A DNA stretch of 64,000 nt from Plantago major (lineage: Eukaryota > Streptophyta > Magnoliopsida > Lamiales > Plantaginaceae). Below, one piece after another: positions 40,571-55,625 of this stretch; positions within the stretch are counted from its first letter, which is position 1; every line of letters starts with the position of its first letter. The stretch is taken from positions 496,001-560,000 of the forward strand of contig JAIFAC010000007.1 in assembly GCA_026545765.1 (NCBI GenBank). The letters are read 5' to 3'. A program made the position numbers and the translations under genes. The notes beneath the pieces were generated by a model. The model did no database searches, was not told the DNA's origin, and saw only the letters and a program-made list of their open reading frames with translations.

Positions 40571-42420
40571 TATAACTCTTGTTAGGGAATAGTACCTTAG
40601 TTTAGGATCACATGCACTAGAATATTATTATCAAGAAGGAACAATGTATAGAACACAACATCTTGAGTAATGTCTTAGGAAGAAATAAAGAGTATACATC
40701 TTAGAAGATACACGTTATATGCTAAAGTTGGTTTATATAATCAATATAATCAATGTGAGTTTATACATACTAAGATAGAAACTTAAGTCAAAGGCAAAGG
40801 GGGTAGTTAGTTACCCTAGTTACTTTGAAATGTTATAGTGCGCTTATTCCGTCAAATATAGTTTTGTAAGGAAAAGTCCTCTTATGATTGGTATATAATT
40901 TTTAGTTACTAAGAAGGGATTACTCTATATTAGGTGTATATGCTAGATTTAGAAGAAAAGAAGACAACAAGGCCAAGATCTAAGGAAACCCTAGTTATAT
41001 TGGAGTACTCAATTATAGACGTGTATAGTCAATGTATTAGGTAAGAGGGCATCATAAATACTACACCAAAGAAGTAATTAATTGATCAAGGATATAAATA
41101 AATTATGACTTAAAGATATAAAGATATATAGAGAATATAAGTCTAAGAGAACAAACACTACTAACCCTTTCATCTAGATAGAGCTCCTATTTGTGTAATG
41201 TGCATATAACCTTGCAACTTATAGTAATACTTCTAACGAGACAAGTACATATATTCTTAAAAAACTATAGACTCCTTATAGAGAAAGCTTTATACTTATA
41301 GGTATTGGTTCTACCTTATAATTCTAAACTCTTCTTTCTAGGTTATTTGCTTAGTAATCAATGTATACTTAAGACAAATATCTTATATAGTACTTTTTTT
41401 TTACATGCAAGGTCATAACAAAGCCTATAAGAGTCTAAGACTCTTATACTTTATTGGGTAGGAATAGTACATACTTATAAGTAAAGAATAGTGCATTCTC
41501 TAAAAGTTCCTTTCCTTCTATTTTCTTTTACAAGGACAAATGAATAACACCCTAAGTACATGTTACCAAATAGAAGAGTATAATAAATGGTTATGTACTC
41601 TTCTCTTGTTTACTCTATATTAGTATTATAGTATTAGTAAAAAATAGTTTTTATTTAAATAGACTCCTGTGGATATACTCTTCCTATCTTGTTCTGATTC
41701 TACTTATACTTAGTAGCATTTCCTCTTATAGTAACTTCTATATTTTATTAATACTCATACTTAATTTCCCAAAAGATCTCTTATATTTACCAAACAAATA
41801 TCTTATCTACCTAAACAAAACACGTAGGAATTCCTTTTTCTTACCAAGGTATTTAGTATTTTCTATGAAGTCTTTGAAATAAATTTTCCTTAAGACATAA
41901 ATGAACTATGTTCTCTTTCTTCTTTACTTAGTAGTGTACGCTATAATAACTCATACGATCTCCTGTCTCTTTCTTTATCTAGGTTATCTCAGGGCTAGTG
42001 GTATAATTCTATTGGATTTATGTACGCAAAAAAAGGAAGTCTTGATAGTTGGTTGTGGTTAGAGAAGGAAAGACTAAACAAGTACTAAGGTATACTAACT
42101 CTAATAAAGTATTAAAGGTAATAGGGCGTAAATAAAAATAAATATCTAAAAAAAAAGATGCCTTACGTTTTCATATACATCTATGGAGTATCTAGTATAA
42201 ATTATATCAAGAGAGATTACTACAACAGCGGTTACATACACTACACGGGAGGTCTATAACGAAACACTAGTAGCTTTATACCATACATACATACAATCTA
42301 TATTAGAACTCACTAGAAGGGATTCGGTACTTCTGTATACGTTACAATTTGTTTCAGGTACACTCACAGCTAACAAATAGCATACTCCACAATGCTAAGG
42401 TATAATGAAAACTAATAACT
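40571..42420. other. Gene-free type A block
   Basis: Strongly TpA-rich. In 41281-41460 I counted about 30 TpA against 18 ApT, 10 CpA+TpG against 19 ApC+GpT, and about nine CTTA/TAAG words where about two are expected. A short (ATAC)n stretch lies near 42283-42295. No frame above 60 codons lies wholly inside. No gene is supported. Confidence 0.6.
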
Positions 42421-45400
42421 CTAATATCCTTTATTCTCCCGATTCCACTAGTTGTTGAGCCGGTCAGAAACATTTCCCGGTTAAATGACTCGACTCTTTT
42501 TTTGTTATTGATGAAGAAGAATTTGAATTGAATGTGAATTTGACGTCCTTGCATTATTGTCAATATTTTCTTAAGTCTATTTATTATATTTATTTTATAA
42601 TTTTATAAGAGTAGGATTCCACGACCACCATCAACGCTTCTTGAACTATACAAGACTTTATTCCCAAGACCTGCCGGCTTTTCTACGATTATACTTTCTT
42701 TTTAATTATCCCGTTACGAAACTTATAGAGTATGTATGGTATTATAGTATGCTTCAAAAACACAATGAAGAAAATAAAGAATTAAAGTAAAGTTTTTATA
42801 TTCTATTTTTAGTTATTCTGCCTCTAAAGGAACTATATTATGTTTTTCACTTCCTTCTTCCTTAGATATGAAATGCACTTTCGGAGAGATTTGGGTGAAT
42901 TGTAATACTTTTTCGTGAGTGAAGAACACGGATAAAAGCATTTTTTTCGAGTGGGGTAATTTGGTTAGGTAAGGTAAAGAACACTGCAGATTTGTCATAG
43001 AATTTAGGATTTCATACGAATGTTGCTTTGAAATTTCTTGTATTCATAGTAAGCTTTTTTTTTTATAACCAAATTCTTTTTAGTCTCTATTGAACTATAG
43101 CCGAAGTAATGCTTTAATTTTTTATTATTATTTTATCTTTTATGTCTTTCATCTGTTATGATGTATTAGGAATCCAAACGGAAGCCTAGGTATTCTTATT
43201 TAATTAAAAGGGGTACTTTTGATATAGATATTTAAAAAGAGAACCCATAATCCTTAACATCAAAAGTTCAATAGTAGTATCATACTTCATTGCATAATAA
43301 AATGATTTCTTCTGTACTACAAGAATTGCATCTTAGTTTTCTAATGGATTACTTTATAGAGAAATACCAGGGAATATGTCGAGTGGAGAAGGCAGAAATT
43401 GAAGACAAAGAAAATAATATTTCATGTCCTAACATTACGCTATTTAGTCTAGCTTTATAATTAAGTAGACTTCTCGCGTCCATTTATATTGTTTACGTAC
43501 TTGTATCTTACGGAATTAAAGTCAATCAGCTTTTCTATTTTCTGTATTATATCTTTATTATTAATATCTTTATAAAATCTATGGAATATCAAAATATTGT
43601 AAAGTCATCATATAACAAATCTATTTATTAACAACCAAGATCGAATACTAGGATTTATGCTTTCTCGAGATATTCATTCTTACAACATTTTTTATTTCAT
43701 TCTTTCGACTACTACACAAAGAAGATCTTCCAAGGCATTTGGCATTTATAGAAAATCATAGAGTATAATTCTTCCCAAATGTCTTCTTAAATGAGAGAGA
43801 GTAATATTCTATTTCTTCTATATTATTAGATGATTGGCACAAATGATTCGAAATGCCTTTCCTTTTTTGAATTAGTGCAAGCAAACTTTTGGGGTGGATT
43901 GAGTTTGCTTTTACAAGAATCTGAAATAACCTCTATTATCAAATATAAAATACTTTGTAACCATTTCGGGTTGATTCCTTAGAAATATATTCGACCCTAT
44001 GACGCATCCAGTTAGAGGAAGGAAGGCATAATTGTACGAAAATTCTTATAATAAATAATAAAGAAAAAATCCTGGACTAAGTGGTAATAATGTGCGTGCT
44101 ATCCAAGGATACTCGGGACTTCCTAAATGTGGAAAGAGACCTTTTTCTTTATTGGCTCTTTTTATCCCATCTCGTAGGAATAAGTAGTAAATTATGTGTT
44201 TAGTATTTCTCTTTCTTCTCTGGTTTAAGTGCTGTAGATGCACCTATGTGGTTGTTTACTGAAAAAAGAAGCTATTTATTATGAATTTCTCAAATAATCA
44301 TCCTTAGCAAGAAGGGGGTTTCGTTCTTCAAATTCAATTGCAATTCCTGAGGTTAAAGTCCAACCAGAAATATCACACGAAATTTCTAGTCCTAGTCTCA
44401 CCTATAATGACAACCAAAGAAAATAAATTTTTTGTAAACCATAAGTATTTAGTTTAGTATTTTGCAATTTCAAAAATCATTACTACCTAGAGAATTGAAT
44501 TGTAACCTTCTCCTTAGACACAAATTCGACCAGAAAAGAAATAATCTGTATATTATGATGAATTTTGGTAAAAGCGGGATTGATTTCACTTTATAAATAA
44601 AGTAGTATAGGTAAAATTACGTCAATAACTGATTCCGTATTGTTTGATTTGCATCCCTACTTCTAGTCTTTTAGAACTAAGAAGTCTGCCTTTTTACCTT
44701 ATATTATATTTTATATAGGCCGGCGTGATTCTGCGAGTTATCCCATGAGAGGATTATTTAGCCAGAAATCTCTAATCTACCAACTATACACAACTTAGTA
44801 AGCCAAAAGCTTTTTTCTATGTATGTCAAGCAAGAAAAACAACTATCGTGCTAAGTGTCTAACTAACATGCGTTTTCGTTTAAAGATAATTCAGTGCAAG
44901 AAAATCCTACTCCTACAAATATTACAAATATAGTTAACAAAATATAACAACAATTAATACAAGATAGATATCATAATGGAGATCCTACGGCAATAGGATA
45001 TTTTTGAAAAGTTGTAATAGAGGTAGTTTTTTTGTTTTGGTCCTATCATACCATATCATAAAATTACTTTTGGTTTGGGTCAACAATTTTGGGTAAGAAA
45101 AGAAACCATAGTCCTTGTCGTCTGTAAATTGTTTGTTAGAGAATATAGAATTGATTGGGAGGTGGAAAGAAAGTGAGGAATATTGTAAGAGGACCAAAGT
45201 AAGTAGGCTTTTTTTTACTGGGCAGAGTTGGACTGGACGCTGAGATAGAGATAATATCTGATGTTTATTAAGTTAAGAACGAATATAGGAGTTTTCGCAA
45301 TTCTGCATATTCATATTCCACTTTTTATTTAGTTAGAAGATTGCCTTTAAATAGAATTCTATATATAATACCTCTATTCGAACTTGATATTTGCAAAGGA

Positions 45401-48400
45401 ATATATATATAACTTAGACCAATTTTCTATTTCTTTATGTGCTTAAGAGAATAGGATTGGGTTTTCTACGATTTTTTTATCGAGTCCAAAAATTACTGTT
45501 CTCGCTGAAATTGGATGATTCTCTGTGTGTTAGGGGATATTCTTAGAATTTATTTACTTTACGCTACAAACCTCCTATTTATTCCAAGATTCCAAGCATA
45601 ATGAAAGGATGGGGTCGATATTTATGATAAGTCTTTCTCAATATTAGCTAGTTAAGTAACCTGCCTTTAAGTCGACTAACAAAATTCTTGCTATATCACT
45701 ATACTCTTTGTTACAGGACATATACGTACTTTATCTTTATATAATATGCAATTATGCCAGTTTATCTCTGAAATCATCAACTATTCTACCATTTTATTCT
45801 TCTACAAGACTTCCGTCATTCAGTGAGACCGGCTCTTTTTGTATAGCGTGTGCCCATATTTAAGATCTTTTATTCCAGGACACTTAATTACTTATAAAAA
45901 TATATAGTATAAAATAGTAATGAAGTTTCTATATTAGGTTAGGAGGCTCTCCTTTTAAAGCTATTCCTTGAGTCCTGCAGCTCTATATTTACCCCCTTAA
46001 AATTCTATTGAGCCTTGCCCTTGTAAGAAGAAGAAGGAAATCTCACCCGTGTCCTAAATCAGATGTTCCTTTAGATCTTAATCGTGTTCTTGTTTAAAAA
46101 AAATAAAAATGTGTGAAAATGAAATTTAAAGGCTTATATATAAATGTCTTGTGAAGGAAGAAAATTATGAGTTACCTTTCACCCCAAATATATAGCGAAT
46201 TCACTTTGGAAATGTACAGTATACTTGCCTGCACGGAATCTATCTGCCGAAAATAAGTGTAGTATTCTTTTGGATCCACTAAAAGGTACCATCCATGTTG
46301 TTGAATTATTACTTAAATCTTAATTTTTGGTAGGGCACTATTTCTTGTTGCTATTGCCATAGTTTAAATTATTCTTGTCTGTATTGTATTTCTAGATTTC
46401 TCAAAAGACACCCTCTCTGTCTTTATGTCTTAACGAAATTTCTTGTTAGTACTGATTATGATATGCTCCACGCTTAGAGTTCGCTAAAAAGTCCAAGTCA
46501 AGTAATCTAATATTCCCAACTTCAATGAAAGCCCACTATGGGTCGCACATAAAATTAGATACTCAAGATGAATTGACGAACGAAGAGAAACCTCCGCGGA
46601 ATACAAAAAAGAATCCCTGAAATACGGAATAGATCCAAATAATAAATGGTAAAGCAAAGAAAAGATTATAACCTAACTTCACTGGGAGCATTTCTGACTA
46701 CAATTATACGTGGGCACTGAGTACAATATAAGAAAATATAAGAAAAAAGGTCTATTCAGACAAGACAAGATTGGATCTGAAAATAGGTTTGTTTAATTCT
46801 GACGATAAGTAAATAAAACCCAGTTTTATCACATACCAGTACACAATATATTGCCGACCAAGATGAGTTACATTTTTTATCGCTTGTTTCTTAACTTAAG
46901 TAAAGCGAGTATGTAGGTAGCTCTACGCGTGAGATTTCATAATATGAGAGTATAAATGCTCTGGTTAGATTAAGTACTTTGGCGGGTGCTTTTATAATAT
47001 AACTAACAAGAAGAAATAGGTAGTAGACACACTAAATTAAGACAATCGAGATAAAATCACAAGCTCGGAAGAGATCTCTGGGGAATTTCACTTTGAGATA
47101 CTCGACAGAAACTAGTATTTAGAAATCAACTCCTTTCTTGGTCGATTCTAGAAGTGCATCTTTCTCTTTTGTTCTTAATTGTTTCTCTTTTCAAGCCTTA
47201 TCAAGTGATATCTTTATGAATATTCTTCTTATCTTAGCTAAGGTACTATGCTTTCGATACACACCAATATATGCTAGTGACTTATTTCATTTCTCTTGTC
47301 TTGTTGTGTTCTTAGTTAACGTACGCTTTATGAACTACCATCTTTCGCGAATGAGTAAGAAAACCCTTCTCTTAGTCTTGGAAGTTTAGAAATCAAATCT
47401 ATCAAACCTAGAAGAACGATAAGTAGCTCGGTATATAAAGAGTCGTTCACGGGTTGGAGATTCCTCTACTCGTGTCGTATTTTTTAGAAAATTAGAGTAT
47501 GTTTCCACGTAACAAGACCTTTTCGTGTTTTGGCCATGACAAGGAATGAGATATAGAATCCTAAATTAAGAGCTCTGCTTTGTCTTCAAGTTCCTTGGTT
47601 TAGTAATATGGATCCCTGCTATTTTCATCACTGGACATCTACCCCTTGCATCTTTTGTTAGTTAATACAGCATCATTTTTTGGTGATAGTCATATCATAT
47701 CAATATATCAATGACCTGAAATTGTTGTTCTCTGGACATAGTTCATTATATAGAATAAATAAATAGTAAATAATAAAAAAAGGGAAAGGCGGTGTTCATA
47801 AATTCCTCTTTGTTTCTGCTGCTTCATCTGTTCTTGGCTTGACTATTCGTAATGTATGTAATATTATATTTATTATATTAAGGGTTCCCTCTGGATCCAC
47901 ATTCATTGTTTTTCAATATTCCTTTTCTTTTCCCTTCTAGGTCTTTTTTTTTCATTATTGATGAAGAGCATTATCGGAGAATCTTTTTTTTTTTAGGTAC
48001 ATACAACGTAGTCTGAGACATATTTGAAGGAACCCCGCTAGTGAATATAAGTTAGATTCTAAAGAGATCCCATGGACAATACGCAATCTTTAGTAAACAA
48101 GGAAGACACAAGTTTATTTATATCCAAGGACATTCAACTTTATCTCAGTTTCCCTCTGTATATTGTATATGTGCTAATAAGACAACCTACTTTATTTATT
48201 TATTTAAGCAAATGTGGTATTTCGTTTAGAACCTATTTGACCTTAACTTAACGCCGTAGATTTCTTTCTCGTTTATCTTTCATGAATTCTATACTCTATA
48301 CTAATAAAAACAAAGTTTGGAGCCTAGGCATGAAATAACATCTCTCTCGTGTGTGTTATATACTCTGAAAAATATACATGCTTCAAAGAACCTTACCTTA

Positions 48401-49555
48401 TATTGTAGTACACAGTCCAATGTATAAAGAAGGAGCAGTGCGAAGGATAGGGACCTACGATATTTCTCAATAAAATCAATTAAAGAAATAAGAGAATCCA
48501 TGTACACAAAAAGTCTATATTATAGAAGTGAATATTATATCTTGGATTACTGCCGGTTGGGCACAAAGACCATTTGAGCAACAAACACAACTACAAAAAA
48601 ATCTATCGCGAATCACTGCTGTTATTCGAGGGAATTCTTACGTATAAATCAAAAAGACGCTAGTAAAGAAGGATTCTACTTTTTTAACTTTCTTGTTGTA
48701 TCATATACTTACTTTTTAGTAGGCCTAGTGTTTTTCCCTAAATTTTACTAAGGTATGAGCCACCACTTAATTTACAATATTTCCCGACAAAATCCGAAGT
48801 TATGCGTAATATCTATGTTTTGCAAGATTTAACTGAATTCCTTCTGTATTTGGCAATGGGACTCATATACTGACCTCCTGTCACTTAAAAGCGAGGTTTT
48901 TTAGAAGTTCCCTTTTAGTCACTATTGGTTAGAGTGCAGGCTTTATACCGGACTTTATATTTATTGTAGGGTTCCTTTTACCTTTTAAATTTAAAGGATA
49001 GCAGGAATTCCTTCTAGATTAACAAATTATATATAGGCGCAATAAGTGCACAAATATCCCAAAACAAATATGAGAGAAAAGTCAATAAAACAAAGTAAAT
49101 TCTCACTTTCTTTCTTAAGTTTTTTGTGGGCTCAAAATTCTATTATGTTTTAGTAGTGTCCGCTCATAACGAGGAGCAATCAAGAGAGAAGTAATTAACT
49201 TAGTAGTTAGTACTTGTAGTATACACTACACGGCGTGATGGCAAAAAACTCTTTGTCTTCTATTTTTAACAATAAGCTTCTTGCAATTTATAGTATTCCT
49301 ATATTACTTTTTTCATTATATATTTTATTTAGGCAGTCCTTACAAAGAGTCACTTCTTCTTCTAAACACGTGTAGATTTCTAGAGCGATCTCTTCCTCAA
49401 CTCTAAGAAAACAGTGGATTAACTTAGTGTTACATGTTTACAAGGGAAAGTGTATATGTGTTCCATAAATAAAAAAGAGAAGGGTCATAAGAGAGTATAT
49501 CGACAAATAGTTTTTTGTTCTAGCAAGCAAAGCAATCTTATTGAGTATCATACAT

Positions 49556-49575
49556 CTACTACTACTACTACTACT
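49556..49575. repeat. (CTA)6 trinucleotide array
   Basis: Six CTA units plus CT. In the frame that opens with GTG at 49450 it would read as a run of threonines. The array explains that frame's odd composition and is no evidence for a gene. Confidence 0.95.
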
Positions 49576-52500
49576 GCACATGTTTGGTTGGGTTCTGACT
49601 TAATTACTCTTCCACTTTCTCCGACTTTCCTAATAGGTTCTTCTATAATACTATATTCTATTAAGCTATCAAAGGTGCTCGTATATTTTCTATTCTTTCA
49701 TAATATTTCTCGCGGAGTTATCTCTGTCGTTTTATGAATAACAAAATAATCATTTTAATAAAGGAGATATCTACCAAGGCTAAAGCACAGCCACCGTTAA
49801 AGATAAAAATGAAAAGAGACAACGTAAGTTTAGGTTGCGTGAAAGGCATAGGCTAAATGACCAAAACAAAAAAAGATTGTGTAGCATCAGATTGATTTCT
49901 TCAGATAAAAAAAAAGTAAAGAAGAGATAAATTCCTCGTAATAGCAGAATATATAATAAGTTTACAGTGAATAAGTAAATATGCCTGCTTACTTGCTCTG
50001 TAATCCCAGAAAAACATCTTCCGTAATTATTTAATTTCGAGATATCATCTATTGCGGGAAATGTAGGTCTAAGTATTCCCTTACCAATTTTACTAATTTA
50101 TTTTTATACTCAGAAGTTCAGGTGTTGGCTTAGTTTAAGAATGTTTCGGTGTGCACTCTTTTAAATTCTTTGACATAATAAATAACAAGTGAAAAGAGAA
50201 GGGAAAGGTCGAACTTCTTACTCTTTGGTTTTAATAATTCTATAATACAACTTCTCCACAAGAATATAAAGAATAACTTCTCATAAAAGGGTGTAGTATC
50301 TGCTACTAAGAAGTGAACGTACTTTTTTAGGAAAGGGATTGGGTAAATTATAATATGTTTTATCCTGAACAAATAAAGGGTGTACGTGTTTACTTTGCTT
50401 GTAATCTTGTATAGGATCTAAATTACTTTCTTTATGTACCGACTAATAGTTTGCCTTGAATTTTTTCTATTTTAACTATTTCTTGAAGTGTTGGATTCTT
50501 TAAAGAATCGCCTCTTTCATTCAGATTTTAAGCACCAGGAAAAGTTTTCTTTTATTTATCAAGCAAGTTATAACCGGCTAGATTATGGGAGGAGAATACA
50601 CCAAATAAAGCATAGAATAAGAACAAAAGTAACTGCAATTTCCTTAGTCATTTTCATATTGATAGCGCGCAGAAGAATAACCCGTTCCAATCCTGTACTA
50701 CACAAAAGTAAGTATTAAGTATAGTGGTCACAATATAGTATCGAGTTTTCTTGATGATCTAACACCAACAAAAAGTCAAATGTAATGATCTACCCCTAGA
50801 CAAAGAACTACTAGTAGCAATTCATTAAGACTATATTCTCTATGCATTCTATCAATATTTTTATGATTTTTATGGTAGAGACTCCTCTATCGGCAGAATT
50901 AATTGGAGGTATTATGTTCAAGACGAAAAACTTTTTATAGTGTTCTACTACTATAGGTTTTATATGCTATATTATGATTATTACTTAGAAATTGTATGTA
51001 CTCTTTCTTGTATATGAAAATCTATTTATTAATATTAAACTGGCGGCTTCTAATCAGGAATGGTTTTTATTTTAAACCGCTTATCCAAACGTGGCACGAC
51101 GAAGAAAAGAAAAAGGGGCTTCTTGTTGTGTTGTGAATAAATATGACAAAGAATTACAACCAAGGTACCCTTGAAATGAATTAGATTTATTGGTAACTTG
51201 TATAGGCCCATAAAACTGGAAGGTATTCTATGAAGACTGTTTCCTCCTCTAAATCAAGACCGGGTTTCTTTAAAGTAATTTATACTCTCTCCTCCAGGAC
51301 GACTGCATTTCTTCTTAGGTTTCCCTTTTTTTTAACCTACAATAAAGCTTTATAACTGAAATGACAATTTTTTTTACTGCGGTGAACTAAACTTACTACC
51401 CGCGAGCCCTAATAATACAAAATAGGTAAAGACAGCTCACATCACAATTATAGAATAGAAATAGAGGGAAATTATTATATCCAACAAAAGAGAAGGTATA
51501 TAACAACTAGTATTAAATCCCAAACTCTCCTGTTTAAGAGCTCTTTCAAATTATAGAATAAAATTTAACATGCTATAACAACCTAACCAATTCTAAAGGA
51601 AGCAACTGATACTACTCACGGTATAATGTTAATGCTGGGTAGGAATAAGGGGAGCTGTCTTGAGGAATACTAGAAATAACAAAAGCCTTACTCTATTTTT
51701 GACTTATTTTAAGTATGTAGCAGGCACAATCATGACTATTCTTTAACTCGTATTATGGGATTAAGCGAACTCTATCTATCTATTCTCTCTACTCTTCTTT
51801 CCAATTTTTTTATTATGTTGTATCCTTACGTAGCAAAGTAAATGCTCGGAAACAAGATCTCCTCTTGATTTTTGGATTATTCTTTAATTTTCTAATTCAA
51901 AATAATTACATAGTGTCAAAAAGTTGTCTCTTGGAAGCAGTCCCGTGTAGAATATTATGTTGTGCGCCAAGAATGCAGCGGAGGAAGAAAACAAAAGGAA
52001 AATACCTAGTTGTCTTGGATGAGTCATTTTTCTAGGTAATTTAGTTAATCTTGGTAAAGTGTATATTTAGAATGTGTCCTTTCTCTGCAACACTATGATT
52101 ATTGTCTTAAAGTAAAGGGAAGAAGGCAGTATTTTGGGTTTTTGTTTCGTAATTGGCCTACAACACATTTCTACTAAGTACGGCAGTGATTCAAGACGTG
52201 ACACAGTGGTGCAATATTATCTTCTCATAATGTTGTGTAATCTGGGTAATCTCCAACCAAGCCTAGACATACTTTTTCCAAAACTAAAACTATAAATAAA
52301 ATTAAAAAAGAGTCAGAGTAAATGCATATTATTCAAAGGCCCCACCAAGTTCTTACTATATAGAATGAGAAAAAAAGTATTCTTGAACAGTGACATAGCA
52401 TGTTTAGTCGTGAGTCAAATGTCGGATTGTGCCAAATTAATTAATTATGGATAAAATAATATGCAAAATAAAGTATATCGCATAAATATGCCCTTTTAAG

Positions 52501-52519
52501 TGCTAACAAATGCTAACAA
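52501..52519. repeat. 10-bp tandem duplication
   Basis: TGCTAACAAA is followed by TGCTAACAA, a perfect period of 10 over 19 bases. Confidence 0.95.
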
Positions 52520-55500
52520 CAGAAGAGCAAATACAGTTAGAAGCGGATTAAGTCGAATCTTTTGGTAATAAATAATATTGGTATATTATATAAATTCGTA
52601 ATTGTAATTAGAAGTGCTTCTTTTCAAAAAAAAATAGTTTTTCAGAGTTAAGAAATGCATATTTTCTGTGATATTCTATACTAATAGAGTTTTAATGAAA
52701 GAATGCCAAATAACTGTGTAGTTAAGGTAGTAAGGAATATGGAAGAATGCCAGTTCACGTTGGACACGGTAATGATCTAACGTGATATAACAAACATTGC
52801 AGGCATAGAATATTACGAAATTTAACTTAACTTTTCTCCTAGTGCTAATACTTTTTCAGGGGTGGTTTTTTGCGAACTAGAGATGAGGGATAAGGATAAT
52901 TCTCAGCAATAGCAAGAGCAATTTCATATCTTTCTTTTAGAAACTCTACTATAGTTGGATAACTGTCTATAACCAAAGAATTGTCTAGGAGTAAATTAAA
53001 TATAATAAAAAGAAAAAATAATTAAATTAAGATATAGGCAAAGACTAGGAGTTGACGGGCCACCTTCTAGACTAGGTAACTCTTGGGTAGATGTATGACG
53101 AAGAAGCTACGGAGTTCTTTTCTTAGTTCAAAATAAGTAAGGAGTGTACTTTATTTAAATGCAGACAGGAGCAAGCAAACGCCTAACATAATATTATATT
53201 ATTTATTTTATATTCAATAATTTCTAATTTCTACTGTTCCATGGGATGGATGTATGCCTTTAATTTTAATATTAAGTCGTCCTTAAAGTAATCTTTCGTC
53301 ATAACTAACAATGTGATCGAAATCTAATGAAAAAATAACAATTTATGCCATTTTCGCCTGCAGCACTCCCACTCACATTTTGATTTGTTTATGTTTCTAG
53401 AGCTCCATACTCTTTATCTAAATTGACTAAGACTACTACCTTATTAGAACTCTAAGAGTAATTAAGTGATTATAGTAGATACGGCGGTGGTGATGTCAAA
53501 TGCTTTGTAAGATAAAGGACTCACTCTTTACGAATCAGGTCTAATCCTGCTATTTCTTCTGCATGTACATAGTTTCCATTTTACAGCGAAAAAGTATAGT
53601 TAAGGATAAAAAATTTATGTCATCAAAAGCAAACAAAGTACAAATGCCCCTTATTTTCTTCTGAAAATTACTGTTGGATAACTGTTTCTAAAAAGCAAAC
53701 TCCTAGGTATTTATTTTCTTTTGTTTTGAAAGAACTTCACAAAACTAACTAAAAGCTTTTACCTATACTATAAATATAAGAACGAACTCAGTATAAAATA
53801 TAAAAGAGAATTGTCCTAGGAAAGAGTCTTCTCAGTGACGTATTGGGTGGTACTCTACAAAAAAGTGCAAAGGCGGTACAGTAGGTAATCGTCTTCGTAT
53901 ATTAGTCCTAGACCTAGTAAGACGTGCTTTCATGAGAATGAGACATTTTATATCATTTTCTATATTTTCTTCGTGTATCTAAATTTAAAGGCTATTTTCT
54001 GGAGGCGTGCAGTCAGAGTCAATGGTATAGGCCTATTATGTAACTTAGTATGGGTACGGTGGTAGTGGTCTTCTCAACTAAAATGCTTTTTCCCTAAAAG
54101 CAAGGACTCGATTTTTATAAGCAAGGTTTAATTATTTTGCCCACTTCCTTCTCAATTGTCTATTTCGGTATGTAACAAAAGCAGTTGGTTTTTTACTTGT
54201 ACTTTATTTTTTTCTTTTTTTGACTCATAAGGCCCCTCTAACTCCTCTAAAATATTAATCTAAATAAAATATCACATTGTCTACCTAGTCTACCTTATAA
54301 ATATAAGTTATAAGTGAAAAGTTTTTTAGATACTTATTTTTCTACAAGTGCGTGACCCCAAGACACCGCCGTACTTAATTAAGTAAGAGTAGAAGAGAAG
54401 ACACAAGCCGCTACTAAATAAAGACATCGCTATAAATTAAATAGAGAATAGAAAAAGAATATCTAGGAATACAAAGTCATAGACTAAATATTATTAAATA
54501 TCGGATACTGCAAACTATAAGTGGGGTTTATAAATTTTATAAATAGGGGGTACAAGGTAAAATTCTATAGTCAAATAGAATCGTGTGCTTTCTTCTCCTC
54601 TGACTCGGCAAATAAATATAGTCTATTCTATAGGATTACCTACTCTTTTGTTTTTGTTGCTTTTTTTTCTCCTGGATTCTTAATTAAGGAATACAAATTT
54701 ATGTCATTAGCAAGAACAAAGAATCTATGCCTCCCTGCTCTTTTTTTCATGGTAAAAGTGGTAAAATAACAAACAATAGTCCGAGGTTTCCTTCCTTTTG
54801 TGAGGGTGTACACAAGAGGACGTGTCTTTATTATATATTACTTACCAACCAGTATTACCGATGCAACTAAAACAGGATTATCTATGACGTAGCTTTCGTT
54901 ACTGCTTTAAGGAATAAACTTAGTGTAATTGTATTAAAATATCCCATCCGTTATAAAGCAGAAATTTAGTATATACTAGGAAGTCCTACGAAGATTCACG
55001 TAATAAAGGCAGCTTTCTAGTCTTAGAAGGTATCGTTGAGGGTATTTTTCGTTTATTTCAAGTACAAGGATTTTATGAAGTGCCTTCCCTATTTCGAGGA
55101 TGTTTTGGTAAATATTAAAGAAAAGGATGCCCTTGCCCTTAAATAAGGAATCTAATATTTTATAAAAACTATAGTGATTGGTATTAGGTAATCTTCGCCT
55201 AGATTTTAGAATTAGAGCAATGAAATTTTGGGCATTTAACTAAATACTGTCTGCAAGAAGCTATCTAAAGGGATTGTGTGTTTCCGTTGTTCATAATTAA
55301 GGTATAAGCGCGGGCTTATTTAACCGACCCTACTTTCCCTTACTTTTTTTGTTTTTCCAGAAGAGTACTTTGGATAACTCACAACCAAAGGATCAACCGG
55401 TATTTTCTAAGAATAAATCCGCCTAAACCAAAGTATAGAATCCTTTATTTTATTAAGTATCAAGTATAGGACTCATGCCTTTAAAATAGATTAAGATAGT

Positions 55501-55611
55501 AGTGAATGAACACCTAACACTTTACTTTGTATATTCCGATGAATGTGAAAATATGTATATAGTGGACAATGAAAATCTTGGATTTGTTTTAACTCCAGGG
55601 TATTACTATAT

Positions 55612-55625
55612 TATATATATATATA
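55612..55625. repeat. (TA)7 microsatellite
   Basis: Seven uninterrupted TA units. Confidence 0.95.

Larger units (their letters stand above)
42421..55440. other. Long gene-free type B block
   Basis: The largest continuous type B segment. The sample 46141-46320 gives about 17 TpA against 19 ApT, and 22 CpA+TpG against 20 ApC+GpT. Frames of 60-95 codons occur, but the longer ones start at TTG or GTG and none has a domain, a signal peptide followed by a cysteine pattern, or raised G+C. The only repeats noted are a (CTA)6 array (49556-49575) and a 10-bp duplication (52501-52519). A GGTGCAATA site lies at 52208-52216. No tRNA-like or rRNA-like stretch could be followed beyond short words. Confidence 0.5.

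Noticed and set aside
42354..42563. Minus-strand frame of 69 codons with a Gly/Ser/Thr-rich stretch that looked faintly like an organelle photosystem protein
   Set aside because: It starts with TTG, the resemblance cannot be extended on either side or in other frames, and no neighbouring organelle gene remnant supports it.
44046..44243. Minus-strand frame of 65 codons with a proline/glycine-rich middle
   Set aside because: GTG start, chance length, no recognised domain.
49450..49737. Frame of 95 codons with a polythreonine run
   Set aside because: The run is a (CTA)6 microsatellite read in frame, and the start is GTG. Nothing else supports coding.
38255..51587. Exact 15-mer CTATAACAACCTAAC at 38255-38269 and 51573-51587
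   Set aside because: With this base composition tens of identical 15-mer pairs are expected by chance in 64 kb, and the flanks do not align.
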